Below, piece by piece: positions 17,081 to 27,573 of a stretch of 64,000 nt of DNA; the first letter of the stretch is position 1; every line of letters starts with the position of its first letter. Source of the stretch: Alphaproteobacteria bacterium (GTDB taxonomy: Bacteria > Pseudomonadota > Alphaproteobacteria > CALKHQ01); contig JAWKYB010000004.1 of the NCBI GenBank assembly GCA_041396705.1, positions 124,001 to 188,000 of the forward strand, in the 5' to 3' direction. A program made the position numbers and the translations under genes. A model generated the notes under the pieces. It saw nothing but the letters and a program-made list of their open reading frames with translations. It was not told where the DNA came from and did no database searches.

Positions 17081-17960
17081 ATTCGGCGTCGGAATAGCCC
17101 TGCAGATACAGGAGCGCGGTCAGGTCGGAATGGTTGACCTGGACGGCGACCTGGCTGCGCACGATGGCCTTGCCGCGGAACGCGACGCCGAGCCCGGCGG
17201 CGCGCAGCATGGCGACGTCGTTGGCGCCGTCGCCGACGGCGAGCGCATCGGCCGGCGCCAGCCCGCGTGCCGCCGCCTGCCGCTGGAGGGCGGAAAGCTT
17301 GGCATCGCGGTCGAGGATCGGTTCGGCCACGCCGACGATGCGGTCGTCCGCGAACAGGAACCGGTTGGCCTGGAAGTCGTCGAAGCCAAGCGCGCGTGCC
17401 GACCGCCCGGCGATCTCGACGAAGCCGCCGGTGACCAGCGCGGTGTGCGCGCCGTTGGCGCGCATCGTCGCCACCAGCGTGGCGCCGCCGGGCACGAATG
17501 TCAGCGCCGCCGCCAGCGCGTCGATCGCCGCCCGCGGCGTGCCGGCCATCATCGCGATGCGTTCGCGCAGGGCGGCGGAGAAGTCGAGCTCGCCCGCCAT
17601 CGAGCGGGCGGTGATCGCGGCGACCGCATCCTTGACGCCGACGGCCGCGGCCAGCTCGTCGAGCGTTTCCTGCTCGACCATGGTCGAATCCATGTCGGCC
17701 ACCAACAGGCGCTTGCGCCGGTTCGCGACCGCGACCGCGTTTACGTCGACCTGCGCCGCCGACAGCGCCTCGCGCAGGCCGGCGACGGCGTCCGCCGGCG
17801 GTGCGCCATCCAGCGGCAGGTCGCAGGCCCGTGCCGGCGACAGCCACCGCGGCTCCGCCACCGGAAAGTTATGTGCGGCGACCAGGGCCAGCGTCCGGCC
17901 GTCGAGCGGCGCAGCGCTTTCGGCTGCGACCAGGTTGAGCAGGTGGGTCGGTGACGGCAT
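17064..17960 (-). CDS. serB: Phosphoserine phosphatase
   Basis: A 298-residue HAD-superfamily enzyme that dephosphorylates phosphoserine in the last step of serine synthesis. Motif I is VADMDSTMVEQETLDEL (nucleophile D89, acid D91), motif II is ALVTGGFVEIAG, and motif III/IV is GDGANDVAML. An N-terminal ~80-residue ACT-like segment precedes the catalytic domain, as in other SerB proteins. The stop overlaps the end of the GFA gene by 17 nt (convergent). It is divergent from miaA, an arrangement common in alphaproteobacteria. Confidence 0.93.
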   Translation of the reverse strand: MPSPTHLLNLVAAESAAPLDGRTLALVAAHNFPVAEPRWLSPARACDLPLDGAPPADAVAGLREALSAAQVDVNAVAVANRRKRLLVADMDSTMVEQETLDELAAAVGVKDAVAAITARSMAGELDFSAALRERIAMMAGTPRAAIDALAAALTFVPGGATLVATMRANGAHTALVTGGFVEIAGRSARALGFDDFQANRFLFADDRIVGVAEPILDRDAKLSALQRQAAARGLAPADALAVGDGANDVAMLRAAGLGVAFRGKAIVRSQVAVQVNHSDLTALLYLQGYSDAEFTRPT

Positions 17961-18039
17961 CGATGGGCTTGAACTGGCTGCGGGCGCGCCTTTAACACCC
18001 GATCCATGGATCGCTGTCGAGCAGTTTCGCGTGGGGTGT

Positions 18040-19002
18040 GTGCCGGTGCCGGCTGAGGCGGAGCGCATCCCCGTCGTCGTCGTCGCCGGCCCGACGGCCA
18101 GCGGCAAGTCGGCGCTGGCGCTGGACATCGCGCTGGCCATGGACGGCACCGTCATCAACGCGGACAGCATGCAGGTCTATCGCGACCTGGCCGTGCTCAC
18201 CGCGCGCCCGTCGGCGGCCGACGCGGCCCGGGCGCCGCACCGGCTGTTCGGCACGCTCGACGGCGCGGAGGCGTGCTCGGTCGGCCGCTGGCGCGCGATG
18301 GCCGAGGCCGAGGTTCGCGACGCCCACGCTGCCGGCCGCCTGCCCATCGTCGTCGGCGGCACCGGGCTCTATCTCAGCGCGCTGATGCGCGGCCTGGCCG
18401 CGATCCCGGACGTGCCGGGCGAAATCGTCGCAGGCTGGCAGGCCGAGCTCGCTCGGGTCGGGGCGGCGGGGCTGTACGCCCGGCTCGCGGCGTGCGACCC
18501 CGAAATGGCCGCGCGGCTGCGGCCGTCCGACCGCCAGCGCGTGGTCCGCGCACTCGCCGTGCGCGACGCCACCGGCCGGTCGCTGGCCGACTGGCAGGCG
18601 CAGGCACCGGCACCGCCGCCGGGGCTGGCGTTCCACGTCGTGCTGCTGATGCCGCCGCGCGCGGCGCTGTACGCCGCCTGCGACGCGCGGTTTGCCGCGA
18701 TGGTCGAGGCCGGCGCGGTGGACGAGGTCCGCGCCCTGCGGGCACGCGGCCTGCCCGCCGACCGGCCGGTGATGAAGGCGATCGGCGTTGCTGAGCTGGG
18801 CGGCGTGCTCGACGGCAGCCGGTCCCTGGACGACGCGATCGCGGCGTCGGCCCAGGCCACGCGCAATTACGCCAAGCGTCAGTGCACCTGGTTCCGGCAT
18901 CAGATTATTGCGGATCAAATCATAGATGCGCAATTTTCGGAAAGAGAGACGGCCGGAATCTTTTCGAAAATTCGTCATTTTCGGTTGACCGCTCCGGAAT
19001 GA
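18040..19002 (+). CDS. miaA: tRNA dimethylallyltransferase
   Basis: A protein of about 320 residues that adds a dimethylallyl group to A37 of tRNAs reading UNN codons. P-loop GPTASGKSALALD is residues 17-29. NADSMQVYRDL, VGGTGLYLSAL and QRVVRAL follow, and the C-terminal QATRNYAKRQCTWFRHQ is diagnostic. The start is uncertain: GTG codons at 18031, 18040 and 18046 are all possible; 18040 has gggg 4 nt upstream. The last ~35 codons (18900-19002) are A+T-rich compared with the rest, and an apparent promoter for ilvB overlaps this end. Confidence 0.92.
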   Translation: MPVPAEAERIPVVVVAGPTASGKSALALDIALAMDGTVINADSMQVYRDLAVLTARPSAADAARAPHRLFGTLDGAEACSVGRWRAMAEAEVRDAHAAGRLPIVVGGTGLYLSALMRGLAAIPDVPGEIVAGWQAELARVGAAGLYARLAACDPEMAARLRPSDRQRVVRALAVRDATGRSLADWQAQAPAPPPGLAFHVVLLMPPRAALYAACDARFAAMVEAGAVDEVRALRARGLPADRPVMKAIGVAELGGVLDGSRSLDDAIAASAQATRNYAKRQCTWFRHQIIADQIIDAQFSERETAGIFSKIRHFRLTAPE

Positions 19003-19013
19003 CCGCATAGTGT
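18985..19013 (+). promoter_or_regulatory. Candidate sigma-70-type promoter for ilvBHC
   Basis: TTGACC (18985-18990), a 17-nt spacer and TAGTGT (19008-19013) match the sigma-70 spacing. They lie at the 3' end of miaA in a locally A+T-rich zone (about 40% GC by my count over 18901-18990). Just downstream, a stem CGCCGGCC / GGCCGGCG (from 19014) lies before the ilvB start at 19117. No Leu/Ile/Val-rich leader peptide was found, so classical attenuation is not claimed. Confidence 0.35.
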
Positions 19014-19116
19014 CCGCCGGCCTTGCGGGGACCGGCCGGCGGCGGGCGCCGGATCGACGTGACAATCGGACGGGTTGAGGCTTCGGCAGGCAGGCCGGGG
19101 CGAGGAGAATGTTGCC

Positions 19117-20931
<1,815 letters not shown>

Positions 20932-21000
20932 TGCCGGGCGGCGGGGAAATCCCGCCGCTTCCGCGATCCGCCCGCGCCGCCTTCTTCTGGAGCCATCCGT

Positions 21001-21525
21001 GTGACCGATACCATCGAACGCCATACCTTTGCCGTCATCGTCGACAACGAGCCCGGCATCCTCGCCCGCGTGGTCGGCCTGTTTTCCGGCCGCGGCTACA
21101 ACATCGACAGCCTGACCGTCGCCGAGGTCCAGCATGCGGACAACGTGTCGCGCATCACCCTGGTCACCAACGGCACCCGGATGGTGATCGAGCAGATCAA
21201 GGCGCAGCTGTTGCGCCTGGTGCCGGTGCGCGCGGTGCACGACCTGACCGGCGAGGGGCCGTTCGTCGCCAAGGAGCTGGCGCTGGTCAAGGTCGCCAAC
21301 GACGGCGCCGCGCGGCGCGAGGCGCTGCGCATCGCCGACATCTTCCGGGCCACCGTCGCCGACACCACGCTGGAATCCTTCGTCTTCGTGATGACCGGCA
21401 GCCCCGACAAGGTCGACAGCTTCGTCGAACTGATGGGCGGGCTGGGCAAGGTCGAGGTGGTGCGCTCCGGCGTCGTCGCCATCGCGCGCGGCCCGCAGGT
21501 CATCGACTGCGGCCACAACGGGTGA
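21001..21525 (+). CDS. ilvH: Acetolactate synthase, small (regulatory) subunit
   Basis: A 174-residue partner of the large subunit that carries feedback inhibition, typically by valine. The N-terminal ACT domain reads RHTFAVIVDNEPGILARVVG then FSGRGYNIDSLTVAEV, which includes the conserved valine-binding N-P-G-I loop. The C-terminal ALS_ss_C domain ends LMGGLGKVEVVRSGVVAIAR. The start is GTG at 21001. It lies 69 nt after ilvB. Confidence 0.95.
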   Translation: MTDTIERHTFAVIVDNEPGILARVVGLFSGRGYNIDSLTVAEVQHADNVSRITLVTNGTRMVIEQIKAQLLRLVPVRAVHDLTGEGPFVAKELALVKVANDGAARREALRIADIFRATVADTTLESFVFVMTGSPDKVDSFVELMGGLGKVEVVRSGVVAIARGPQVIDCGHNG

Positions 21526-21711
21526 CAGGCTGCGGGGTTTGCGTTGCGCAGCGCTTGGCTGTAACAAGGCGCGCCTGCAGGGAAGCGCCCGGCCGCCAAG
21601 CGCCCGCCGCCTCGGTCGCGGCTGCGCGGTCCACGGACATCACCGTCATCCGGCAGGACGAAATTCGAACGAACGCCAGGCGGGCGTGACCGCCAGGAAG
21701 AGGGGAGAGTA

Positions 21712-22731
21712 ATGCGGGTCTATTACGATCGTGACGCCGATCTGAACCTGATCAAGTCGAAAAAAGTGGCCATCGTCGGCTATGGCAGCCAGGGCCATGC
21801 CCATGCCATGAACCTGCGCGACAGCGGCGTTCCGGATGTCGTCATCGCGCTGCGGCCGGGGTCGCCGAGCGCGAAGAAGGCCGAGGGCGCCAATTTCAAG
21901 GTGATGAGTCCGGCGGACGCGGCCAAGTGGGCCGACGTGGTGATGGTGCTGGCCCCGGACGAGCTGCAGGGCCAGATCTACCGCGAGCACCTGGCCGGCA
22001 ACATGCGCGAGAACGCGGCGCTGGCCTTCGCCCACGGCCTCAACATCCATTTCAACCTGATCGAACCGCGGTCCGACCTCGACGTGTTCATGATCGCACC
22101 GAAGGGGCCGGGCCACACCGTGCGCTCCGAGTATCTGCGCGGCGGCGGCGTGCCCTGCCTGCTGGCGATCGCCCAGGACGCGTCCGGCGCGGTGCACGAC
22201 CTCGGCCTGTCCTACGGCTGCGGCGTCGGCGGCGGCCGCGCCGGCATCATCGAGACCAGCTTCCGCGAGGAGGTCGAGACCGACCTGTTCGGCGAGCAGG
22301 TTGTGCTGTGCGGCGGCCTGACCGCGCTGATCAAGGCGGGTTTCGAGACGCTGGTCGACGCCGGCTACGCGCCGGAAATGGCCTATTTCGAGACGCTGCA
22401 CGAGGTGAAGCTGATCGTCGACCTGATCTACGAGGGCGGCATCGCCAACATGCGCTATTCGATCTCGAACACGGCCGAATACGGCGACTACACGCGCGGC
22501 CCGCGCATCGTCACCGACGAGACCAAGGCCGAGATGAAGCGTATCCTGAACGAAATCCAGACCGGCCAGTTCTCGCGCGAATGGATGCTGGAAAACCAGG
22601 TCGGCCAGACCAGCTTCAAGGCGGTCCGTCGCCGCGAGGCCGAGCATCCGATCGAGGAGGTCGGCGAGCGGCTGCGCGGCATGATGCCGTGGCTGAAGGA
22701 GCACCGGCTGGTCGACAAGACCAAGAACTGA
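21712..22731 (+). CDS. ilvC: Ketol-acid reductoisomerase (NADP)
   Basis: A 339-residue class I KARI that converts acetolactate or acetohydroxybutyrate to dihydroxy acids. The Rossmann fingerprint VAIVGYGSQGHAHAMNL is at about 18-34, with the NADP-contacting R-P-G-S-x-S loop next. The knotted C-terminal domain carries the Mg ligands in ETDLFGEQ and the YFETLHEVKLIVDLIYEGG segment. The start MRVYYDRDADLNLI is the family norm, with a ggggag Shine-Dalgarno. It lies 186 nt after ilvH. Confidence 0.96.
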   Translation: MRVYYDRDADLNLIKSKKVAIVGYGSQGHAHAMNLRDSGVPDVVIALRPGSPSAKKAEGANFKVMSPADAAKWADVVMVLAPDELQGQIYREHLAGNMRENAALAFAHGLNIHFNLIEPRSDLDVFMIAPKGPGHTVRSEYLRGGGVPCLLAIAQDASGAVHDLGLSYGCGVGGGRAGIIETSFREEVETDLFGEQVVLCGGLTALIKAGFETLVDAGYAPEMAYFETLHEVKLIVDLIYEGGIANMRYSISNTAEYGDYTRGPRIVTDETKAEMKRILNEIQTGQFSREWMLENQVGQTSFKAVRRREAEHPIEEVGERLRGMMPWLKEHRLVDKTKN

Positions 22732-22975
22732 GCCGGCGACGCACGGGCACCGGGCCGCGGCACCGCGCGGTCCGGGCGGCCCCGCCGGGCGGCAGAATCA
22801 AGTTGCTGGCGATGCCTGTCGGGTGCTATTTCCTGTGAAGAGCGGTTGACAACGGCTTGAAAATCCAAGGCTTGAACGCCGACGGTTCGTTTTCGGCGGG
22901 CCCGGTGGATTTGCCCAGAGGGCAGCGTGTGCGCCGTCCCATGACTCGACGGATTGGTGGAGCCTGAGCCGGACC

Positions 22976-24013
22976 ATGTTGTCCAAACTCCTCGGTATGA
23001 TGTCGGCCGACATGGCCATCGACCTGGGCACGGCCAACACGCTGGTCTACGTCAAGGGTCGCGGCATCGTGCTGAACGAGCCCTCGGTGGTGGCCATCGC
23101 CAATGTCCGCGGCCGCCAGCAGGTGCTGGCGGTGGGCGAGGAGGCCAAGCAGATGCTGGGCCGCACGCCCGGCAACATCCAGGCGATCCGGCCGCTGCGC
23201 GATGGCGTCATCGCGGACTTCGAGGTCGCCGAGGAGATGATCAAGCACTTCATCCGCAAGGTGCACAACCGGCGCAGCTTCGCCAGCCCGCAGGTGATCA
23301 TCTGCGTGCCGTCGGGCTCGACGGCGGTGGAACGCCGCGCGATCCAGGAATCGGCCGAGAGCGCGGGCGCGCGGCGCGTGTTCCTGATCGAGGAGCCTAT
23401 GGCCGCGGCGATCGGCGCCGGTCTGCCGGTGACCGAGCCGACCGGCTCGATGGTGGTCGACATCGGCGGCGGCACCACCGAGGTGGCGGTGCTGTCGCTG
23501 GGCGGCATCGTCTATTCGCGCTCGGTCCGGGTCGGCGGCGACAAGATGGACGAGGCGATCATCGGCTATATCCGCCGCACCCATAACCTGCTGATCGGCG
23601 AGGGCACCGCGGAGCGGATCAAGAAGCAGATCGGTTCGGCCTGCCCGCCGGAGGACGGCGAGGGCGCGGTGATGGAGATAAAGGGCCGCGACCTGATGAA
23701 CGGCGTGCCGAAGGAACTGGTCATCTCCGAGCGGCAGGTGGCGGAAAGCCTGGCCGAGCCGGTCAGCGCCATCGTCGAGGCGGTCAAGGTGGCGCTGGAG
23801 CACACCGCGCCGGAACTGGCGGCCGACATCGTCGACAAGGGCATCGTGCTGACCGGGGGCGGCGCGCTGCTCGGCAACCTGGACTATGTGCTGCGCCACG
23901 CCACCGGCCTGCCGGTGTCGATCGGCGACGACGCGCTGTCGTGCGTGGCGCTGGGCACCGGCCGGGCGCTGGAGGAGCTGAAGACGCTGCGGCACGTCTT
24001 GATCAACCAGTAA
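22976..24013 (+). CDS. mreB: MreB, rod shape-determining actin homologue
   Basis: A 345-residue actin-like ATPase that forms membrane-bound filaments directing lateral wall synthesis. The phosphate-1 loop is IDLGTANTLVYVKGRG (near residue 16). Phosphate-2 is VVDIGGGTTEVAVLSLGG, and the adenosine loop is IVLTGGGALLGNL. Size and N-terminus match other MreB proteins. It is the first gene of the mreB-mreC-mreD-PBP2-rodA elongasome operon. A TTGACA hexamer occurs at 22846-22851 in the 244-nt upstream gap, with no convincing -10. Confidence 0.96.
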   Translation: MLSKLLGMMSADMAIDLGTANTLVYVKGRGIVLNEPSVVAIANVRGRQQVLAVGEEAKQMLGRTPGNIQAIRPLRDGVIADFEVAEEMIKHFIRKVHNRRSFASPQVIICVPSGSTAVERRAIQESAESAGARRVFLIEEPMAAAIGAGLPVTEPTGSMVVDIGGGTTEVAVLSLGGIVYSRSVRVGGDKMDEAIIGYIRRTHNLLIGEGTAERIKKQIGSACPPEDGEGAVMEIKGRDLMNGVPKELVISERQVAESLAEPVSAIVEAVKVALEHTAPELAADIVDKGIVLTGGGALLGNLDYVLRHATGLPVSIGDDALSCVALGTGRALEELKTLRHVLINQ

Positions 24014-24172
24014 CGCGGGACTGGTAGCACGCGAACGGAACAGGCAAAGATGAACGTTCGTCGACGCGCCGTTGGGCCGGCCGGCGAATTGCGGTAGGAT
24101 TCCCCCTGCGGCGGATGCGCGAGGCGCGGTTCCGCCGGCCTGCTGCCGAGACGACAGGGCGAAGGACGCCAG

Positions 24173-25144
24173 ATGGCACGACCCCCGGCCAGCACGATTG
24201 TCCGCTATGCGATTCCGTTGAAGGTCCTGTTGCAGCGCTTCGCGCTGGCGACGACCGTGCTGCTCGCATTCGGGCTGATGCTGCTGGCCAAGGCCGACTC
24301 CCGGTTCATGGAGCGGGTGCGGGTCGCGGTCGCCGACATGATGTCGCCCATCGTCGACGCGGCGTCCGAACCGGCGCAGTCGGTGTCCGACTTCATGGAT
24401 TCGCTGACCGAGCTGGCGGTGCTGCGCGAGGAGAACGCGCGGCTGCGCGAGGAGAACGCTCGCCTGCTGGAGTGGGAACGGGCGGCGCGCGCCATGCAGG
24501 CGCAGAACCACGCGCTGCGCGCGCTGACCAACTTCGTCGACGTGCCGGCGGCGGCCCAGATCGCCGCGCGAGTGATCGGCGACAGCAGCGGCGTCTACGT
24601 GCGCAGCCTGCTGGTGGCCGTCGGCAGCGTCGACGGCGTCGCCAAGGGCCAGGCGGTGATGACCGGCGAGGGGCTGGTCGGGCGCATCACCGAGGTCGGC
24701 CAGCGGGCCGCGCGGGTGTTGCTGATCACCGATCTCAATTCCCGCATCCCGGTGCGCGTGGAGCGGACGCGGGGCCGCGCCATCCTGCTGGGCGACAACA
24801 CCGACCTGCCATTGCTGCAATACCTGCCCAGCGCCGACTCGGTGGCGCCCGGCGATCGGGTGGTGACGTCCGGCGACGCCGGGGTGTTCCCGCCGGGCCT
24901 CGCGGTCGGCGAGGTGGTGGCGGTGACCGACGGCACCGTGCGCGTACAGCCGTTCGTCGACTGGGACCGGCTGGAACTGGTGCGGGTGGTGGACTTCGCG
25001 CTGCCCGGCCTGATCGACGACTTCCACAACGACGGTGAGATGGCCGACCAGCCGGCGGGGCCCGAGGCCGACGTGCCGGAGGCGCCGGGCCCGGCCAACA
25101 TGGTCACGCCGGTGTCCGACGGCACCGCGGTGCACCAGCAGTGA
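24173..25144 (+). CDS. mreC: MreC, rod shape-determining protein
   Basis: A 323-residue bitopic membrane protein that links MreB to PBP2 in the periplasm. There is one transmembrane helix (about 25-42, ATTVLLAFGLMLLAKA). A coiled coil follows with the repeat LREENARLREENARLLEWE (about 82-100). The two-barrel MreC domain contains VARVIGD-like ARVIGDSSGVYVRSLLV and GLVGRITEVG. The C-terminal ~40 residues are Pro/Glu-rich and disordered. It lies 159 nt after mreB and 13 nt before mreD. Confidence 0.93.
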   Translation: MARPPASTIVRYAIPLKVLLQRFALATTVLLAFGLMLLAKADSRFMERVRVAVADMMSPIVDAASEPAQSVSDFMDSLTELAVLREENARLREENARLLEWERAARAMQAQNHALRALTNFVDVPAAAQIAARVIGDSSGVYVRSLLVAVGSVDGVAKGQAVMTGEGLVGRITEVGQRAARVLLITDLNSRIPVRVERTRGRAILLGDNTDLPLLQYLPSADSVAPGDRVVTSGDAGVFPPGLAVGEVVAVTDGTVRVQPFVDWDRLELVRVVDFALPGLIDDFHNDGEMADQPAGPEADVPEAPGPANMVTPVSDGTAVHQQ

Positions 25145-25157
25145 GCGGGGCGCGGCG

Positions 25158-25670
25158 ATGAACCGGCTGCTGCTGCGCATCGATGCCGTCGCCCGCCAGT
25201 CGGTGCCGGTGGCGCTGACGCTGCTGCTGGTGCTGATCTCCGCGCTGCCGCCGGTGCTGCCGGTGTTCCGCGAGGCGGCGCCGGCCTGGGTGCTTATCGC
25301 CGTGTTCCATTGGTCGGTCCAGCGGCCGGAGCTGATGCCGGTGCAGGCGGCCTTCGTCATCGGCCTGTTGCAGGACCTGCTGCTCGGCCTGCCGCCGGGC
25401 AGCAGCGCGCTGATCTACGTGGTGCTGCGCGGCGTGGCCGGGCGCATCGCGCAACTGACCGCGGGCCGCGGCTTCGTCAACCTGTGGATCATGTTCGCGG
25501 GTGCCGCGGCCGGCGCCGGCCTGCTGCGCTACCTGATCATGACCGTCTGGCTGGAGCGGGTGCTGGATCCGGTGCCGGCGCTGTTCGAACTGCTGCTGAC
25601 CGTCGGCGTCTTTCCGCTCGTCTCCTGGCTGCTGACCAGGCTGCAGCGCGGGTTGCTGACCCATGCTTAG
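25158..25670 (+). CDS. mreD: MreD, rod shape-determining membrane protein
   Basis: A 170-residue protein with about five transmembrane segments (for example VPVALTLLLVLISALPPVL and LFELLLTVGVFPLVSWLL) and the MreD hallmark FVIGLLQDLLLGLPPGSSAL. The chosen ATG is 13 nt after mreC; a longer in-frame reading enters mreC and is Arg/Pro-rich shadow. It overlaps the PBP2 gene by 8 nt. Confidence 0.9.
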   Translation: MNRLLLRIDAVARQSVPVALTLLLVLISALPPVLPVFREAAPAWVLIAVFHWSVQRPELMPVQAAFVIGLLQDLLLGLPPGSSALIYVVLRGVAGRIAQLTAGRGFVNLWIMFAGAAAGAGLLRYLIMTVWLERVLDPVPALFELLLTVGVFPLVSWLLTRLQRGLLTHA

Positions 25671-27561
25671 GCTGCGCCGGAAGAAGCAGGCGGCGGCCGA
25701 GCGCGTCATGGCGGGCTTCCGCCGCGACGAGGACCGCATGCGCGGCTTCAGTCGCCGCGCGTTGACGATCGGCGGCCTGCAGGTCGGGCTGTTCGGCGTG
25801 CTCGGCGCCCGGCTTTACGGGCTGCAGGTGGTGGAGGCCGACCGCTATGCGCTGCTGGCGGAGGACAACCGGGTCAATATGCGCCTGCTGCCGCCGCCGC
25901 GCGGCGAGATCTTCGACCGCAACGGCGAACCGGTCGCGGTCAACGAGCTGAACTACCGGGTCCAGATGGTGCCCGAGCAGGCCGGCGAGATGGAGGTGGT
26001 GCTGGCGCGGCTGGCACGCATCGTTGCGCTGGCGCCCGACGAGATCGAGCGCATCCTGGAGGAGGTCGGCCGCCGCCGCTCGTTCCTGCCGGTGATGGTG
26101 GCGGAGAACCTGACCTGGAACCAGGTCGCCAGCGTCGAGGTCAACGCACCGGACCTGCCGGGCGTGTCGATCGACCTCGGCTATCGCCGCATCTATCCGA
26201 ATGCCGCCGCGATGGGCCACCTGACCGGCTACATCGCCCCGCCGCGGGAGGAGGACTTGAACGGCGACCCGCTGCTCGAGTTGCCCGATTTCCAGATGGG
26301 CCGCAGCGGACTGGAGCGGCGCTACGACGAGGTGCTGCGCGGGCGCGCCGGCGTCAGCCAGGTCGAGGTCAACGCCCTGGGCCGCGTGATCCGCGAGCTG
26401 ACGCGCGAGGAAGGCCAGCCGGGCCGCGACCTGACGCTGACCATCGATGCCGGCCTGCAGCGCGCCACGGTCGAGCGCTTCGGCGAGGAGAGCGGCGCCG
26501 CGGTGGTCATGGACGCCCACACCGGCGACGTGCTGGCGATGGTGTCGGCGCCGGCCTACGACCCCAACCAGTTCATCGGCGGCATCTCGGTCGCCAACTG
26601 GAACGCGCTGACCGACAACCCGCGCGCGCCGCTGCGCGACAAGGCGATCGCCGGCACCTACTCGCCCGGCTCCACCTTCAAGATGGTGGTCGGGCTCGCC
26701 GCGCTGGAGGCGGGCATCATCGACGCCAACAGCGAGGTCTGGTGCCCGGGCTTCCTCGACTACGGCGTCAACCGCTTCCACTGCTGGAAGCATTTCGGCC
26801 ACGGCCACGTCAACCTGGCCAGTGCGATCGAGCAGTCGTGCGACGTCTATTTCTACGAGACCGCGCTGGAACTGGGCATCGACAAGCTCAGCGCATTCGC
26901 GCGGCGCTATGGCTTCGGCGACCTGACCGGGGTCGACCTGGTCGGCGAGCGCACCGGCCTGATGCCGACGAAGGGCTGGAAGGAGGCCACGCTGGGCAAC
27001 CCGTGGGTGCCGGGCGATACCATCAACGCCGGCATCGGCCAGGGCTATGTCAACTGCACGCCGCTGCAGCTGGCGGTGATGACCGCGCGGCTGGTCAACG
27101 GCGGCTATGCGGTGACCCCGCGCCTGACCAAGCGGCTGGAGGGCGAACCGGCGCCGACCTTCCCGTCGATGGGCATACCCGACATCTGGCAGGGCTGGAT
27201 CCGCGACGCCATGAGCCTGGTGGTCAATTCGCCGAGCGGCACCGCCTACCGCGCGCGGATCGAGGACGAGCGGCTGGCGATGGGCGGCAAGTCCGGCACC
27301 GTGCAGGTCCGCCGCATCACGGCGGCGGAGCGCGCGGCCGGCATCATCAGCGACGAGGACCGGCCCTGGCACCACCGCAACCATGCGCTGTTCGTCGCCT
27401 ATGCGCCGGTCTATGCACCGCGTTTCGTGTGCGGCGTGGTCGTGGAGCATGGCGGCGGCGGTTCGTCCACCGCCGCGCCGATCGCGCGCGATACGCTGCT
27501 CGACGTGCAGCGCCGGTTCGGTGCCGCCGAGGTGGCGGACATCGGTCCGCTGCAGCGCTGA
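25663..27561 (+). CDS. mrdA: Penicillin-binding protein 2 (class B, transpeptidase of the elongasome)
   Basis: A 632-residue monofunctional DD-transpeptidase. Transmembrane helix at about 32-52 (RALTIGGLQVGLFGVLGARL). The dimerisation domain starts NRVNMRLLPPPRGEIFDRNG. The transpeptidase domain has the active-site S337 (YSPGSTFKM), the SxN-box variant SCD in IEQSCDVYFYE, and KSGT at about 543-546 (GGKSGTVQV). SCD rather than SxN is typical for PBP2. It lies in the mre operon and partners with RodA. Confidence 0.95.
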   Translation: MLRLRRKKQAAAERVMAGFRRDEDRMRGFSRRALTIGGLQVGLFGVLGARLYGLQVVEADRYALLAEDNRVNMRLLPPPRGEIFDRNGEPVAVNELNYRVQMVPEQAGEMEVVLARLARIVALAPDEIERILEEVGRRRSFLPVMVAENLTWNQVASVEVNAPDLPGVSIDLGYRRIYPNAAAMGHLTGYIAPPREEDLNGDPLLELPDFQMGRSGLERRYDEVLRGRAGVSQVEVNALGRVIRELTREEGQPGRDLTLTIDAGLQRATVERFGEESGAAVVMDAHTGDVLAMVSAPAYDPNQFIGGISVANWNALTDNPRAPLRDKAIAGTYSPGSTFKMVVGLAALEAGIIDANSEVWCPGFLDYGVNRFHCWKHFGHGHVNLASAIEQSCDVYFYETALELGIDKLSAFARRYGFGDLTGVDLVGERTGLMPTKGWKEATLGNPWVPGDTINAGIGQGYVNCTPLQLAVMTARLVNGGYAVTPRLTKRLEGEPAPTFPSMGIPDIWQGWIRDAMSLVVNSPSGTAYRARIEDERLAMGGKSGTVQVRRITAAERAAGIISDEDRPWHHRNHALFVAYAPVYAPRFVCGVVVEHGGGGSSTAAPIARDTLLDVQRRFGAAEVADIGPLQR

Positions 27562-27573
27562 GGCCGGCCGGCG

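Noticed and set aside
19014..19116. Attenuator controlling ilvBHC
   Set aside because: A hairpin is present, but I found no leader peptide rich in Leu/Val/Ile codons and no T run after the stem.
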